Below, piece after piece: positions 1 through 7,836 of a DNA stretch of 32,037 nucleotides. Source of the DNA: SAR86 cluster bacterium (GTDB lineage: Bacteria > Pseudomonadota > Gammaproteobacteria > Magnimaribacterales > Magnimaribacteraceae); assembly GCA_022447025.1 (NCBI GenBank), contig JAKUUL010000010.1, positions 1 through 32,037 of the forward strand. Direction: 5' to 3'. Positions within the stretch are counted from its first letter, which is position 1; each line of letters opens with the position of its first letter. A model generated the notes under the pieces. That model was not told where the DNA came from, did not search any database, and saw only the letters and a program-made list of their open reading frames with translations. A program made the position numbers and the translations under genes.

Positions 1-279
1 GCTATTAGCCTCATTCCAAGACTTCAAATTACAAGAATCATCTACACAGCTTAAACAGTGGTTGAAGGCTCTCGACCTCATTTCATTTAATTGAGAGAGA
101 GCTTTAGGTTCATTGGAAATCGTTCTACTATTCGTGTCTAAACTCAATCCATAAATTAGACATTCAGGATTATTGTTATCATAAGGCAAGAACTCAACTG
201 TATTACCATCTTCTTCAGCAACTACACCACCAGCAAACAGGATTAGCAGGATGGATAGGGTTAAGGAGGTTCTTTTCAT
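1..279 (-). CDS. Secreted Cys-containing hypothetical protein, 3' end beyond window
   Basis: This gene is not in the ORF track because it runs off the left edge. The 93 codons visible from the ATG at 279 stay open to base 1. The protein starts MKRTSLTLSILLILFAGGVVA, a clear signal peptide (Lys/Arg n-region, Leu/Ile core, probable cut after GVVA near residue 21), so it should be exported. The mature part is acidic at first, then has Cys at about 40, 75, 78 and 83, including the spacing CLSC. This could be a disulfide or metal site; it is not CXXCH heme. It lies 16 nt downstream of the 159-aa gene and is probably co-transcribed with it. I do not recognise the family. The C-terminus is unseen, so length and function stay open. 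Confidence 0.7.
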   Translation of the reverse strand, partial: MKRTSLTLSILLILFAGGVVAEEDGNTVEFLPYDNNNPECLIYGLSLDTNSRTISNEPKALSQLNEMRSRAFNHCLSCVDDSCNLKSWNEANS

Positions 280-295
280 GTGTAAGTTAGGTGTT

Positions 296-775
296 TCATA
301 TCGGAAACCTAAGTAGGTCTCTTATAGGCTGAACAGGATTTGGTTTATCCTTAATTATATTTTCAGATGCCAACAAGATAGAACGCTCATGTTCTCCCAT
401 GAAATTAGCTATGAAGCAAGCTTCCGAATCTTCTTCGTCTACTAGTGTTGATAATTCTTCGTATTGAGGAAGGTAATAATTTTTTACTGATTGATATATA
501 TTTTCAAATTGTTCCTTAAATGACATTCCTTTGAAGCTCTCAGCTATCTCAAGACCTTGATTTCTTAAAGATTTATTCTCTTCAATGGGTATGCCTAGTT
601 TTACAAGCAAAGGTCTCATTATTGCCTTTCCCTCTGTTTCAAGTTGAAGCATATTGCTAAAAATATAACGTTGGTTGTCGTCTTCAGCCATCGTAAGCAT
701 AGACTCGAATATCATTTCGCCAGCTTGTTCGCCTAGATAAACCTCCAATAAACATTCCTTAAACTTTTTGTTCAT
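296..775 (-). CDS. Hypothetical helical protein, possibly ferritin-like four-helix bundle
   Basis: This is a 159-aa acidic protein with no signal peptide or membrane segment, so it is probably cytoplasmic. The ATG at 775 is preceded by a strong Shine-Dalgarno (AGGGGGAG), which supports this start. The sequence looks almost wholly helical. Glutamates sit where ferritin-like folds carry them: E16 and E20 (LGEQAGE), E46 and E48 (LETEG), E106 and E107 (YEE) and E128-H129-E130 (GEHER). However, a clean pair of EXXH motifs is not visible, so metal binding is a guess. It lies between the serine hydrolase (24 nt upstream) and the secreted protein (16 nt downstream), all on the minus strand. No family is confidently assigned. 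Confidence 0.75.
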   Translation of the reverse strand: MNKKFKECLLEVYLGEQAGEMIFESMLTMAEDDNQRYIFSNMLQLETEGKAIMRPLLVKLGIPIEENKSLRNQGLEIAESFKGMSFKEQFENIYQSVKNYYLPQYEELSTLVDEEDSEACFIANFMGEHERSILLASENIIKDKPNPVQPIRDLLRFPI

Positions 776-799
776 AGTCTCCCCCTAATCAAAACTCAT

Positions 800-2029
800 T
801 TACTCAGGCATCAACGAAGAATAAACCAAAGACCTAAGCTCTCTTCTCACTTGGTAAGTTGAAGACGGTAATAACTGAGTTAAGAATATGACTACCATTT
901 CTTCTTTCGGATTTACCCAAAAAACCGTTGAGGCTGCTCCGCCCCAGCCATACTCTCCGATATCCGTTAGAGATTGAGTTTTAACTGGATCCAGTATCAC
1001 GGAAAAACCTAAACCAAACCCTACTCCCTGATAAGTGGTTTCGCTGAAAGCCGATTGGCTCATTTCAGTTAAATCCTTATTATCTGGCAGATGGTTTGAA
1101 GCCATCATGGCAAGCGTCTTGCGACCGATTATTCTAGTGCCATCAAGTTCGCCCTGATTCAACAACATAGAACAAAAACGATAGTAATCTGACATAGTCG
1201 ATAACAGTCCGCCTCCCCCTGAAAGCATCTTCCTTTTTTTAACTCTGGCTGTCTTGGCTCCACCTGGATCAACCAAAACAGGTCCCTTCTTGGGGTGTTG
1301 TTCGTAAAGTGAAGCCAGTCGGTCTACTTTTTCTTTCGCACAAGAAAAGCCTGTGTCCTCCATGCCCAAAGGATCAAAAATATGTTTTTGAAAATACTTG
1401 TCCAGCTTCATGCCCGAAAAGTGCTCAACCAAGTAGCCGCAAACATCAGTTGAAACTGAGTAATTCCATTGATCTCCAGGTGAAAACTCCAAAGGCAACT
1501 GAGCCAGCGTATCAATCATGGCTTGCAAATCACCTGTCGCTTGCAGTTTTGTTTTTCGATACGCCGCATCGACGTTGGTTCTTAACATGAAATCGTAAGT
1601 CAGACCTGACATGTGAGACAGCAGATCTCTAATGGTCATATGACGTTTTGGTCTTGAAGTTAAGAAATTGGGATAAAGACCCGACTCATAGACCCTTAGG
1701 TTTCTCCAAGAAGGAATGTGCCAATGGATGGGATCATCTAACCGAAAGAGGCTTTTTTCGTAAAGTTGCATTAAGGCGATACTGGTTATGGGTTTGGACA
1801 TTGAATAGATGCTAAAAATGGCATCTTCCTGCATCGCTTTTTTATTTTCTCGGTCCATAAAACCCAGCGCATCTAGGTAAGCTATTTCACCTTTTCTGGC
1901 TACTAAAGTTAAAGTGCCTACGTATTTACCGGGTTCTACATACTGTTCTTTAAGGTAATCTCTTATATTCCCCATTACTTTGCCATCCAATCCTACAGAC
2001 GCTGGGGAAACAACTTTTAATGAACTCAT
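800..2029 (-). CDS. Serine hydrolase of the beta-lactamase class C / EstB-like family
   Basis: This 409-aa protein has the penicillin-binding/beta-lactamase fold used by EstB-type esterases. The catalytic S-X-X-K tetrad is S76-M-S-K79 (YSMSKP). The second motif is Y190-S (WNYSVSTD), replacing the Y-X-N of true class C beta-lactamases. A WGG tripeptide near residue 362 (YGWGGAAS) stands at the position of the KTG/HXG motif. Length is normal for this esterase group. There is no signal peptide, which argues against a periplasmic beta-lactamase and for a cytoplasmic esterase or amidase. The ATG at 2029 follows an AAGGAAG ribosome site. It heads a minus-strand group with the next two genes and is divergent from the D-aminoacylase. 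The natural substrate is unknown. Confidence 0.9.
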   Translation of the reverse strand: MSSLKVVSPASVGLDGKVMGNIRDYLKEQYVEPGKYVGTLTLVARKGEIAYLDALGFMDRENKKAMQEDAIFSIYSMSKPITSIALMQLYEKSLFRLDDPIHWHIPSWRNLRVYESGLYPNFLTSRPKRHMTIRDLLSHMSGLTYDFMLRTNVDAAYRKTKLQATGDLQAMIDTLAQLPLEFSPGDQWNYSVSTDVCGYLVEHFSGMKLDKYFQKHIFDPLGMEDTGFSCAKEKVDRLASLYEQHPKKGPVLVDPGGAKTARVKKRKMLSGGGGLLSTMSDYYRFCSMLLNQGELDGTRIIGRKTLAMMASNHLPDNKDLTEMSQSAFSETTYQGVGFGLGFSVILDPVKTQSLTDIGEYGWGGAASTVFWVNPKEEMVVIFLTQLLPSSTYQVRRELRSLVYSSLMPE

Positions 2030-2141
2030 GATTTATTCTTCCTTGTAATGTTTCTGCCATGAAACTGGAATGAAATCTGCTTGTCAAGAAAGATGGTTTT
2101 AGGATTGTCCAAAAAAAGCTATTATTCGTTCTGTTCTTAAT

Positions 2142-2151
2142 GGAAGAAGGA
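2142..2151 (+). promoter_or_regulatory. Ribosome binding site that decides the deacylase start
   Basis: The purine run GGAAGAAGGA ends 6 nt before the ATG at 2158. The ORF track starts at the ATG at 2140, but that start would place this ribosome site inside the coding region and add a non-conserved hexapeptide (MEEGKN). The protein from 2158 begins MHDLVIRNGKIVDG, the usual N-terminus of this amidohydrolase family. Confidence 0.7.
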
Positions 2152-2157
2152 AAAAAC

Positions 2158-3861
2158 ATGCATGACCTAGTAATAAGAAATGGAAAAATAGTAGACGGTA
2201 GTGGCGAAAAAGCCTTTATTGGTGATATTGCAATCGATAAAGATCGTATATCTAAAGTAGGACTTGTTGAAGAACAAGGAAAAGAAGAAATCGATGCAGG
2301 CGGGCACCTAGTTACACCTGGTTGGGTTGATATACACACGCACTACGATGGCCAAGTTTGCTGGGATTCCTATCTAAGCCCTTCTTGTTGGCACGGCGTT
2401 ACCACTGTCGTTATGGGCAACTGCGGAGTAGGATTTGCACCCGTTAAACCTGGTTCAGAAGAATTCTTAATTCAATTAATGGAAGGGGTTGAAGACATTC
2501 CTGGTACCGCACTTCATGAAGGCATAGATTGGGGCTGGGAAACTTTTCCTGAATACCTGGACACCATCGAAAAGAAAGAGTTGGTAATGGACGTTGGCGC
2601 TATGGTCGGTCATGGTCCCATCAGGTCCTATGTGATGGGCTATGACAGATGCCAAGGGAAAGAAGATGCTTCAGATGAGGAAATAGAAAAGATGGCTGAA
2701 ATTACTGAAGAGGCCATTAAAGCCGGCGCTTTGGGTTTCAGTACCTCTAGAACTTATCTTCACACAGATAAATCTGGAGAATACGTTCCTGGCACAGAGG
2801 CCAGTGCTAATGAAATGAGAAAGATAGCTAACACGATTGCTGACCTGGGTGAAGGAACTCTAGAAATAGTCTCCGATTGGATGGATAAAGACATTGAATT
2901 AGATTGGGTCAAAGAGTTTGTAGAGGAATCTGACAGGACTCTAACCTATGCTCAAACTAGCGGTGATCCCTTTAGCGTATGGAAGTATTGTGAAGAAAAT
3001 TTCTCTAAAGGCGTAAAAATTAGACCTCAATACTCTGGAAGGCCTACTGGTATGCTGTTTAGTCTAGAATCTTCAGTGCACCCATTCATTGCTCACCCGA
3101 GTTATTCAGAAATAGCTGATAAATCCTTAGAGGAAAAACTAAAAGTGATGAGAACTCCTGAGTTCAAAGAAAAACTTTTAAGTGAGGAACCCATGGTAGA
3201 TCGTGATCATTTGGTCTACAGGCTCATTACTACTTTCGAGCAACAGTTTCCTATGGATCGTGTTCCCGATTATGAACCGCCAAGGGAGTTAAGTGTTGCT
3301 GGTATAGCTGAGTCTGAAGGAAAGGAGGCAATGGAAGTTGCTTATGATGAAATGCTGAAAAACGATGGGAAGACATTTATTTGGGCACCTTTTGGTCCTT
3401 ACCCAAATCACAGTTTAGATTTTTATAAAATGCTGATCGAGTTTAAAAGTTCTGTGGCAGGACTGAGTGATGGAGGAGCACACTGCGGTTTAATCTGTGA
3501 TGCCAGTATGCCAACCTGGAATGTATCTCATTGGAGTAAGGACAGGACTCGAGGAGACAAGATTCCTGTTGAATTTATAATAAACAAACAAACTAAAGAA
3601 ACGGCTGAAACTTTTGGTCTTATGGACAGAGGTCAACTAAAAGAAGGACTCTTAGCTGACATTAATATAATTGATCACGATAAGCTGTGTGTCTTTAAAC
3701 CTGAAATGGTCCATGATTTACCTACTGGCAGTAGGAGGATTATCCAAAAGGCCTCAGGCTATAAAGCAACGATAAAAAGCGGTGTGGTTACTTTTAAAGA
3801 TGATAAAGCAACTGGAGCCCTACCCGGATCTTTGATAAGAGGAGAACAGAGAGTCGCTTAA
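2158..3861 (+). CDS. N-acyl-D-amino-acid deacylase (D-aminoacylase, amidohydrolase superfamily)
   Basis: This is a 567-aa member of the D-aminoacylase/COG3653 group of metal-dependent amidohydrolases, which remove the acyl group from N-acyl-D-amino acids or related amides. It has the typical small beta-sandwich start (LVIRNGKIVDGSG), then the metal-binding H60-T-H62 of VDIHTHYDGQ at the entry to the TIM barrel. Conserved NCGVGFAP, MVGHGPIRS and GFSTSRTYLH segments follow, and SDGGAHCG carries the late Asp/His. The C-terminal strand domain closes with KSGVVTF. The start is moved 18 nt downstream of the ORF track on ribosome-site grounds. Its stop is directly followed by the GTG of the RraA-like gene, so the two are translated together. 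The exact acyl or amino-acid preference is unknown. Confidence 0.88.
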   Translation: MHDLVIRNGKIVDGSGEKAFIGDIAIDKDRISKVGLVEEQGKEEIDAGGHLVTPGWVDIHTHYDGQVCWDSYLSPSCWHGVTTVVMGNCGVGFAPVKPGSEEFLIQLMEGVEDIPGTALHEGIDWGWETFPEYLDTIEKKELVMDVGAMVGHGPIRSYVMGYDRCQGKEDASDEEIEKMAEITEEAIKAGALGFSTSRTYLHTDKSGEYVPGTEASANEMRKIANTIADLGEGTLEIVSDWMDKDIELDWVKEFVEESDRTLTYAQTSGDPFSVWKYCEENFSKGVKIRPQYSGRPTGMLFSLESSVHPFIAHPSYSEIADKSLEEKLKVMRTPEFKEKLLSEEPMVDRDHLVYRLITTFEQQFPMDRVPDYEPPRELSVAGIAESEGKEAMEVAYDEMLKNDGKTFIWAPFGPYPNHSLDFYKMLIEFKSSVAGLSDGGAHCGLICDASMPTWNVSHWSKDRTRGDKIPVEFIINKQTKETAETFGLMDRGQLKEGLLADINIIDHDKLCVFKPEMVHDLPTGSRRIIQKASGYKATIKSGVVTFKDDKATGALPGSLIRGEQRVA

Positions 3862-4344
3862 GTGGAATTATCTACGCCCGATCTTTCAGACGCTTTTCCT
3901 GAAACTAAAGCACTTGAACCCATAATGACAAATTATGGGGGCAAATCTTCTTTTAGTGGTCCCATTGAAACTCTTCAATGCCCTGATGATAACTCTATAG
4001 TTAAAGAGCAGTTAAATTCTGAAGGAAATGGGAAAATCTTGATTGTAGATGCTGGTGGTATCAACACAGTAGCACTTCTTGGCGACTTAATAGCAGAGGC
4101 TGGGGTAAAAAATAATTGGTCTGGAATTGTTATTAATGGCTACATCAGGGATGTCGACATTATTAGAACTTTAGATTTAGGAGTCCAAGCTCTTGGCACC
4201 TTCCCAATAAAAAGTGAAAAAAGAGGGCTCGGTGATTTGGGTGTTGAAGTGACTTTTGGAGGGTTAACTTTTAAACCTGGACAATATGTCTACGCAGACA
4301 ATAACGGTCTGCTGTTAAGTGAAAAAGAATTAAATAGCTCTTAG
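3862..4344 (+). CDS. RraA-like protein with class II pyruvate aldolase motif
   Basis: This 160-aa protein aligns along its full length with E. coli RraA (TPDLSDAF start, NYGGKSSFSG, VNFGG-like VTFGGLTFKPG, YADNNGLLLS end). RraA binds RNase E, while relatives are 4-hydroxy-4-methyl-2-oxoglutarate aldolases or oxaloacetate decarboxylases. The catalytic motif D-X20-R-D of the enzymes is present here: D75 (GDLIAEAG), then R96-D97 (GYIRDVD). As I recall it, E. coli RraA has Ala and Gln at two of these positions. Enzymatic activity is therefore plausible, although overall the sequence looks closer to RraA. The GTG start follows the TAA of the deacylase with no gap. The last 15 nt overlap the convergent FtsX gene. 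Confidence 0.85.
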   Translation: MELSTPDLSDAFPETKALEPIMTNYGGKSSFSGPIETLQCPDDNSIVKEQLNSEGNGKILIVDAGGINTVALLGDLIAEAGVKNNWSGIVINGYIRDVDIIRTLDLGVQALGTFPIKSEKRGLGDLGVEVTFGGLTFKPGQYVYADNNGLLLSEKELNSS

Positions 4345-5508
4345 GGCTGCAGTTATGTCTTGAGTTGCAGCTCTTCTAGCAGGAAGAACGCCCCCGAGGA
4401 AACCAACAATTAAAGCAAGGATTAAGCCTTGGCTGACAATCGACCCAGTAACAGCAAAATCAAAAGCTGTTTGCGTAAAAGAACCGGAAGCCAGAGTTGA
4501 AACTGTATATCCATTGAAAATTAAATAAGAAATACCTGCTCCTAAAAGCCCACCTAATAAGGCTAAAATCATAGATTCGATCATCAAAGCCAATAAAACT
4601 GACCCACCTTGGAAACCAACAGCTCTTAAAGTTCCAATCTCTACCAATCTTGTAGAAACAGCGCTATACATAGTGTTCAGAGCAGCAAAGACTGCCCCTA
4701 TAGCCATAATGATTGCTACCACATAACCAAAAATTTCAATTACACCAGAAGCACCTGACGATTGTTGCGAGTAAAAATCTGCCTCGCCCTGTACTCTAAG
4801 TTCTAACCTAGGATCTAGTTCTAATGCAACTCCAAATTCTGTTATAACTGAACTGCTTTCCATTTGTGCTATGGCTATGGAAGCTGAGTTTTCTCTTCTA
4901 AAAAATCCTTGAGCGCCGGCAAGATCTGCCCAAATCTCAGATTCATGAACGTCCCCACCAGTAGCAAATATTCCTACCACGGTAACTAAGGTATCTCTTA
5001 CCTTTATCTGGTCACCAATATCTAAACTTTCATATTGGTCATTAGCTCCCTTTCCAACAATTATTTCAGCCCTACCAGGGGTAAAATTTTGTCCTTCTAT
5101 AATCTTTAATTCAGGTCTTATTTTAAAGCTCATCTGTTCAACTGCTCTTAAAGGAAGATTTGAGGTATCTTCAGCTCCCTTTTTCTTTAAATCTATGATG
5201 GTATATAACTCAGAAGAAATCATTGGGCCCTCATCAGATTGTCTAATTCCTGGCATATTTTCTATGATGGACACATTGGGAACATAGATACCACTGCTGA
5301 GTTCTGAATTTGCTCCGTCTCTGAAAATTAAGACGCGATCCTCTTCTCCTGTGTTTGCAATAGTTTTGCTCAGCCCTTCTGCCATTGCTAACAAGGAAAC
5401 CATAACAGCAACTGAACCGGCGATTCCTATAATTATTACAATTGAAGAACCTGATCTAGCCAGTATAGTTCGAAGATTCATTCCTAAAATAGCTAATATC
5501 TGTTTCAT
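4330..5508 (-). CDS. ABC transporter permease, MacB/FtsX type (third permease)
   Basis: This 392-aa inner-membrane protein has the FtsX/MacB layout: one N-terminal membrane segment (about residues 19-43), a large periplasmic domain, and three C-terminal membrane segments from about residue 258. The last part holds the coupling region TRLVEIGTLRAVGF and the end VLPARRAATQDITAALRAI. The ORF track starts 35 codons upstream inside the preceding gene. I choose the ATG at 5508, which follows AAAGGA, begins MKQILAILGMNLRTILARSG and leaves a 2-nt gap to the upstream stop. It differs clearly from the other two permeases, which resemble each other, and is nearer to MacB-type subunits. It is probably driven by the ATPase at 7837-8514. 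Confidence 0.9.
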   Translation of the reverse strand: MKQILAILGMNLRTILARSGSSIVIIIGIAGSVAVMVSLLAMAEGLSKTIANTGEEDRVLIFRDGANSELSSGIYVPNVSIIENMPGIRQSDEGPMISSELYTIIDLKKKGAEDTSNLPLRAVEQMSFKIRPELKIIEGQNFTPGRAEIIVGKGANDQYESLDIGDQIKVRDTLVTVVGIFATGGDVHESEIWADLAGAQGFFRRENSASIAIAQMESSSVITEFGVALELDPRLELRVQGEADFYSQQSSGASGVIEIFGYVVAIIMAIGAVFAALNTMYSAVSTRLVEIGTLRAVGFQGGSVLLALMIESMILALLGGLLGAGISYLIFNGYTVSTLASGSFTQTAFDFAVTGSIVSQGLILALIVGFLGGVLPARRAATQDITAALRAI

Positions 5509-5510
5509 AA

Positions 5511-6677
5511 CTAATCCTTTCTTAAAGCATCCACAACTTTTAACCTCATAGCACCAACAGCTGGCGGTAAACCAGATATCATGGCCATCAATAGAGCGGC
5601 TACTAGTGCCCATAATATTACCGAATATTCAAAAGCAATATCCCCCGCAAACTCCGATAAATCTCCAGATATTCCTAGAAAGACCAAGAAGCTTAGAATA
5701 ATGCCAAGAGCCATAGATACTAAACAAATAACAATAGATTCACACAAAACTAAAGACAAAATGGTCTTATCTGAATAGCCTATTGTCTTAAATACAGCGA
5801 ACTCTGATGTTCTCTCTCTAACTGCCTGACTCATGGTATTACCGGTTACTAGCAACATCGTAAAGAACACTGCACTTAGAATAGAATTCATAATAAAACC
5901 TATGTCACCTACTTGCTCAGCAAACATCTTACTAAAAGCAGATTCTGTTGAAGTCTTGGTTTCATTGAAAGAGTTAGCAAACATCTTATCAATCTCTTTG
6001 GCTATCTTTTCATTGTCAGATTTGTTTTTAACCTTGACTATGTAATTTCCAACTGTCCCCTTACCCCAGGCTCTTGTTTCTTCAAAATAGTCATGGTTAA
6101 TGAAGACTTGTTCATCACCTCCATAAACAGGATCGGATTCATTTACCTCAAAGATACCCACTAAATCAAATTCCCATAGATTCGTCATATCTTCTTTTGG
6201 CCATATATCACCAATAATGGGAATTTTATCTCCAACTTTCCAATTAAATTTATCGGCCAAGGCTTTTCCAGCAACCATGCCTGTTCTTGTATTGATGAAG
6301 TCTCTTTTTTCTTGTTCACTTATCCTGAATCCATCATAAACTTCAAACCAATCTTCAGGTGGTACTGGCCACTTTGGAAAAAAGTTCTCTCGATCTATGT
6401 ATGTTCCACCAAACCACTCTCTGTGGGCCACATGACTAACTCCCTCTACTGCTCTAATTCTTTCTCGATAAGAGAGAGGCAATGGATCAGTAAAAGAAAG
6501 TTTAGACATGACTATAAGACGATCATCACCTTCAAAGTCTACCTCTGCAGTAAAAGCAACTGCCACTGATCGCAACATTCCAAAAAGCATGAATGCTATG
6601 GTTAAAGAACCTATGGTAAGTACAGTCCTCCAGCGTTTTCGATTGAGAGCAGCAGAAATTAAAGTCCAGTACTTCAT
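5511..6677 (-). CDS. ABC transporter permease, FtsX type (second permease)
   Basis: This 388-aa permease has an N-terminal membrane segment (RTVLTIGSLTIAFMLFGML, about 18-40), a periplasmic domain to about residue 250, and three C-terminal membrane segments. The cytoplasmic coupling stretch is AVRERTSEFAVFKTIGYSD, and the end is LKVVDALRKD. It is a paralogue of the interrupted gene just upstream: both start with a YW-LI-A-RK-RT pattern and share NTMSQAVRERT, an AV-K-IGY stretch and LKVVDAL. Tandem duplication is the simple explanation. It sits 2 nt from both neighbours. The substrate is not evident; family members move lipoproteins, lipids, peptides or small toxic molecules out of the inner membrane. 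Confidence 0.9.
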   Translation of the reverse strand: MKYWTLISAALNRKRWRTVLTIGSLTIAFMLFGMLRSVAVAFTAEVDFEGDDRLIVMSKLSFTDPLPLSYRERIRAVEGVSHVAHREWFGGTYIDRENFFPKWPVPPEDWFEVYDGFRISEQEKRDFINTRTGMVAGKALADKFNWKVGDKIPIIGDIWPKEDMTNLWEFDLVGIFEVNESDPVYGGDEQVFINHDYFEETRAWGKGTVGNYIVKVKNKSDNEKIAKEIDKMFANSFNETKTSTESAFSKMFAEQVGDIGFIMNSILSAVFFTMLLVTGNTMSQAVRERTSEFAVFKTIGYSDKTILSLVLCESIVICLVSMALGIILSFLVFLGISGDLSEFAGDIAFEYSVILWALVAALLMAMISGLPPAVGAMRLKVVDALRKD

Positions 6678-6679
6678 CG

Positions 6680-7831
6680 TTACCCTTTAGCTAAAGCATC
6701 TACTACTTTTAATTTAAGTGCTTGTCTTGCTGGCATAAAAGAAGACACAAAAGAAACAAGAACCCCAATAAGAAAAGCGCTTATGAATGCAGAACTAGTT
6801 AAATAGAGTGCATCTGCTAGCATATCTTGACTGGCAGCCACTATTAAAGGAATCATCAGGAGAGTAATCCCCAGACCAAGTATTAGACCTGAAAAGATAA
6901 TAATAAATGCTTCTAACATAACTGAAACAAACAGCTGGAAATCTCCATAACCTATACTCTTGAGCACTGCTAAGTCTGCCGTTCTTTCTCTTACAGCTTG
7001 ACTCATGGTATTGCCTGTTACTAAAAGGATCGTAAAAAAGACAGCAGATAATATTAAGTTCATAATCAACTCAATATCTCCGAAGTCGCCCACCATTTCC
7101 ATAGCGAGTTGGTTTTCTGGACCGCTTCTTGTTGCCCTGTCTGAGTTCTCAAAGTTTTTATCAATCTTGTTTGAAATGCTATCGGCCAGTTCTGGAGATA
7201 ACACTTTCGCGATAATATAACCGGTAGTCCCTTTCATGGTCATTCGGCTGTCATCGATATACTTATAGTTAGAAATAATACCCATTTCATCACCATTAAG
7301 TTGAGCTACTGAGTAAAACCCAACCACTTCAAACTCCCAATTGAACGTGCCATCTTCGTGTTTGAAAGTAGCTTTGGTCCTTACCTTGTCGCCTACCTTA
7401 AAACCCTATTGGTCTGCCAGAAGTTTTCCAACCAGAACACCATCAGGTCTTTGGAGCATTGCTTCTGTGTGTTCTTCTGTGGCTTGAAATCTTGGATAAA
7501 CATCGTAGAGATTTTCATCTGCTGCAAAAATCATTCCGTCGAACATACTACCAAGCGGATCGCTCTCCAGCATGGTCATATGAGTTACTTTTTCGACGCC
7601 CTCTAAGGACTTTACGTATTCAACATTTGTATACGGCTGCGTGCCAAACATGTTGTATTTCGGCATGACCATAATGATATCTGCTGACATACCTTGCATG
7701 GATCCTGTAAAAATAGCTGACATGGAGTTTAATAACCCAAACAGTAAAAAAGCGATTGAAATAGACGCGATGGTTAAGAAGGTTCGAATCTTCTTTCTGA
7801 AAAGACTAGCTTTAATTAAAACCCAATACAT
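6680..7831 (-). pseudogene. ABC transporter permease, FtsX type, interrupted by one in-frame TAG
   Basis: The ORF track gives two pieces, 7406-7831 and 6680-7327, but both are in the same frame and 504 nt apart at their starts. The single TAG at 7406-7408 is the only break. The protein reads through as GKLLADQ-stop-GFKVGDKV, and the paralogue has GKALADKFNWKVGDKI at the same spacing, so nothing is deleted or shifted. The expected residue would align with Phe, so a Tyr codon changed to TAG is one option. Read through, the length is 383 codons, as for the 388-aa neighbour, with the normal N-terminal and three C-terminal membrane segments. It may be a recent nonsense mutation, a sequencing error or a read-through gene. 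Conservation on both sides of the stop speaks against old decay. Confidence 0.85.
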
Positions 7832-7836
7832 TGGCT

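Noticed and set aside
800-2029. Serine hydrolase as a resistance beta-lactamase
   Set aside because: It lacks a signal peptide and has YS rather than YXN, and WGG rather than KTG, as in esterase relatives.
2081-2125. Promoter boxes (TTGTCA, TATTAT) before the deacylase
   Set aside because: The two boxes are 33 nt apart, and no pair with 16-18 nt spacing has acceptable matches.
1950-2339. 129-aa minus-strand ORF across the divergent gap
   Set aside because: It is antisense to the start of the deacylase and overlaps the serine hydrolase start, has Ser/Pro-rich low-quality composition, and shows no recognisable domain. It is a shadow.
5509-5613. N-terminal 35 codons of the 427-aa permease ORF
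   Set aside because: They lie inside the end of the upstream permease, and the ATG at 5508 has a ribosome site and the expected family start.
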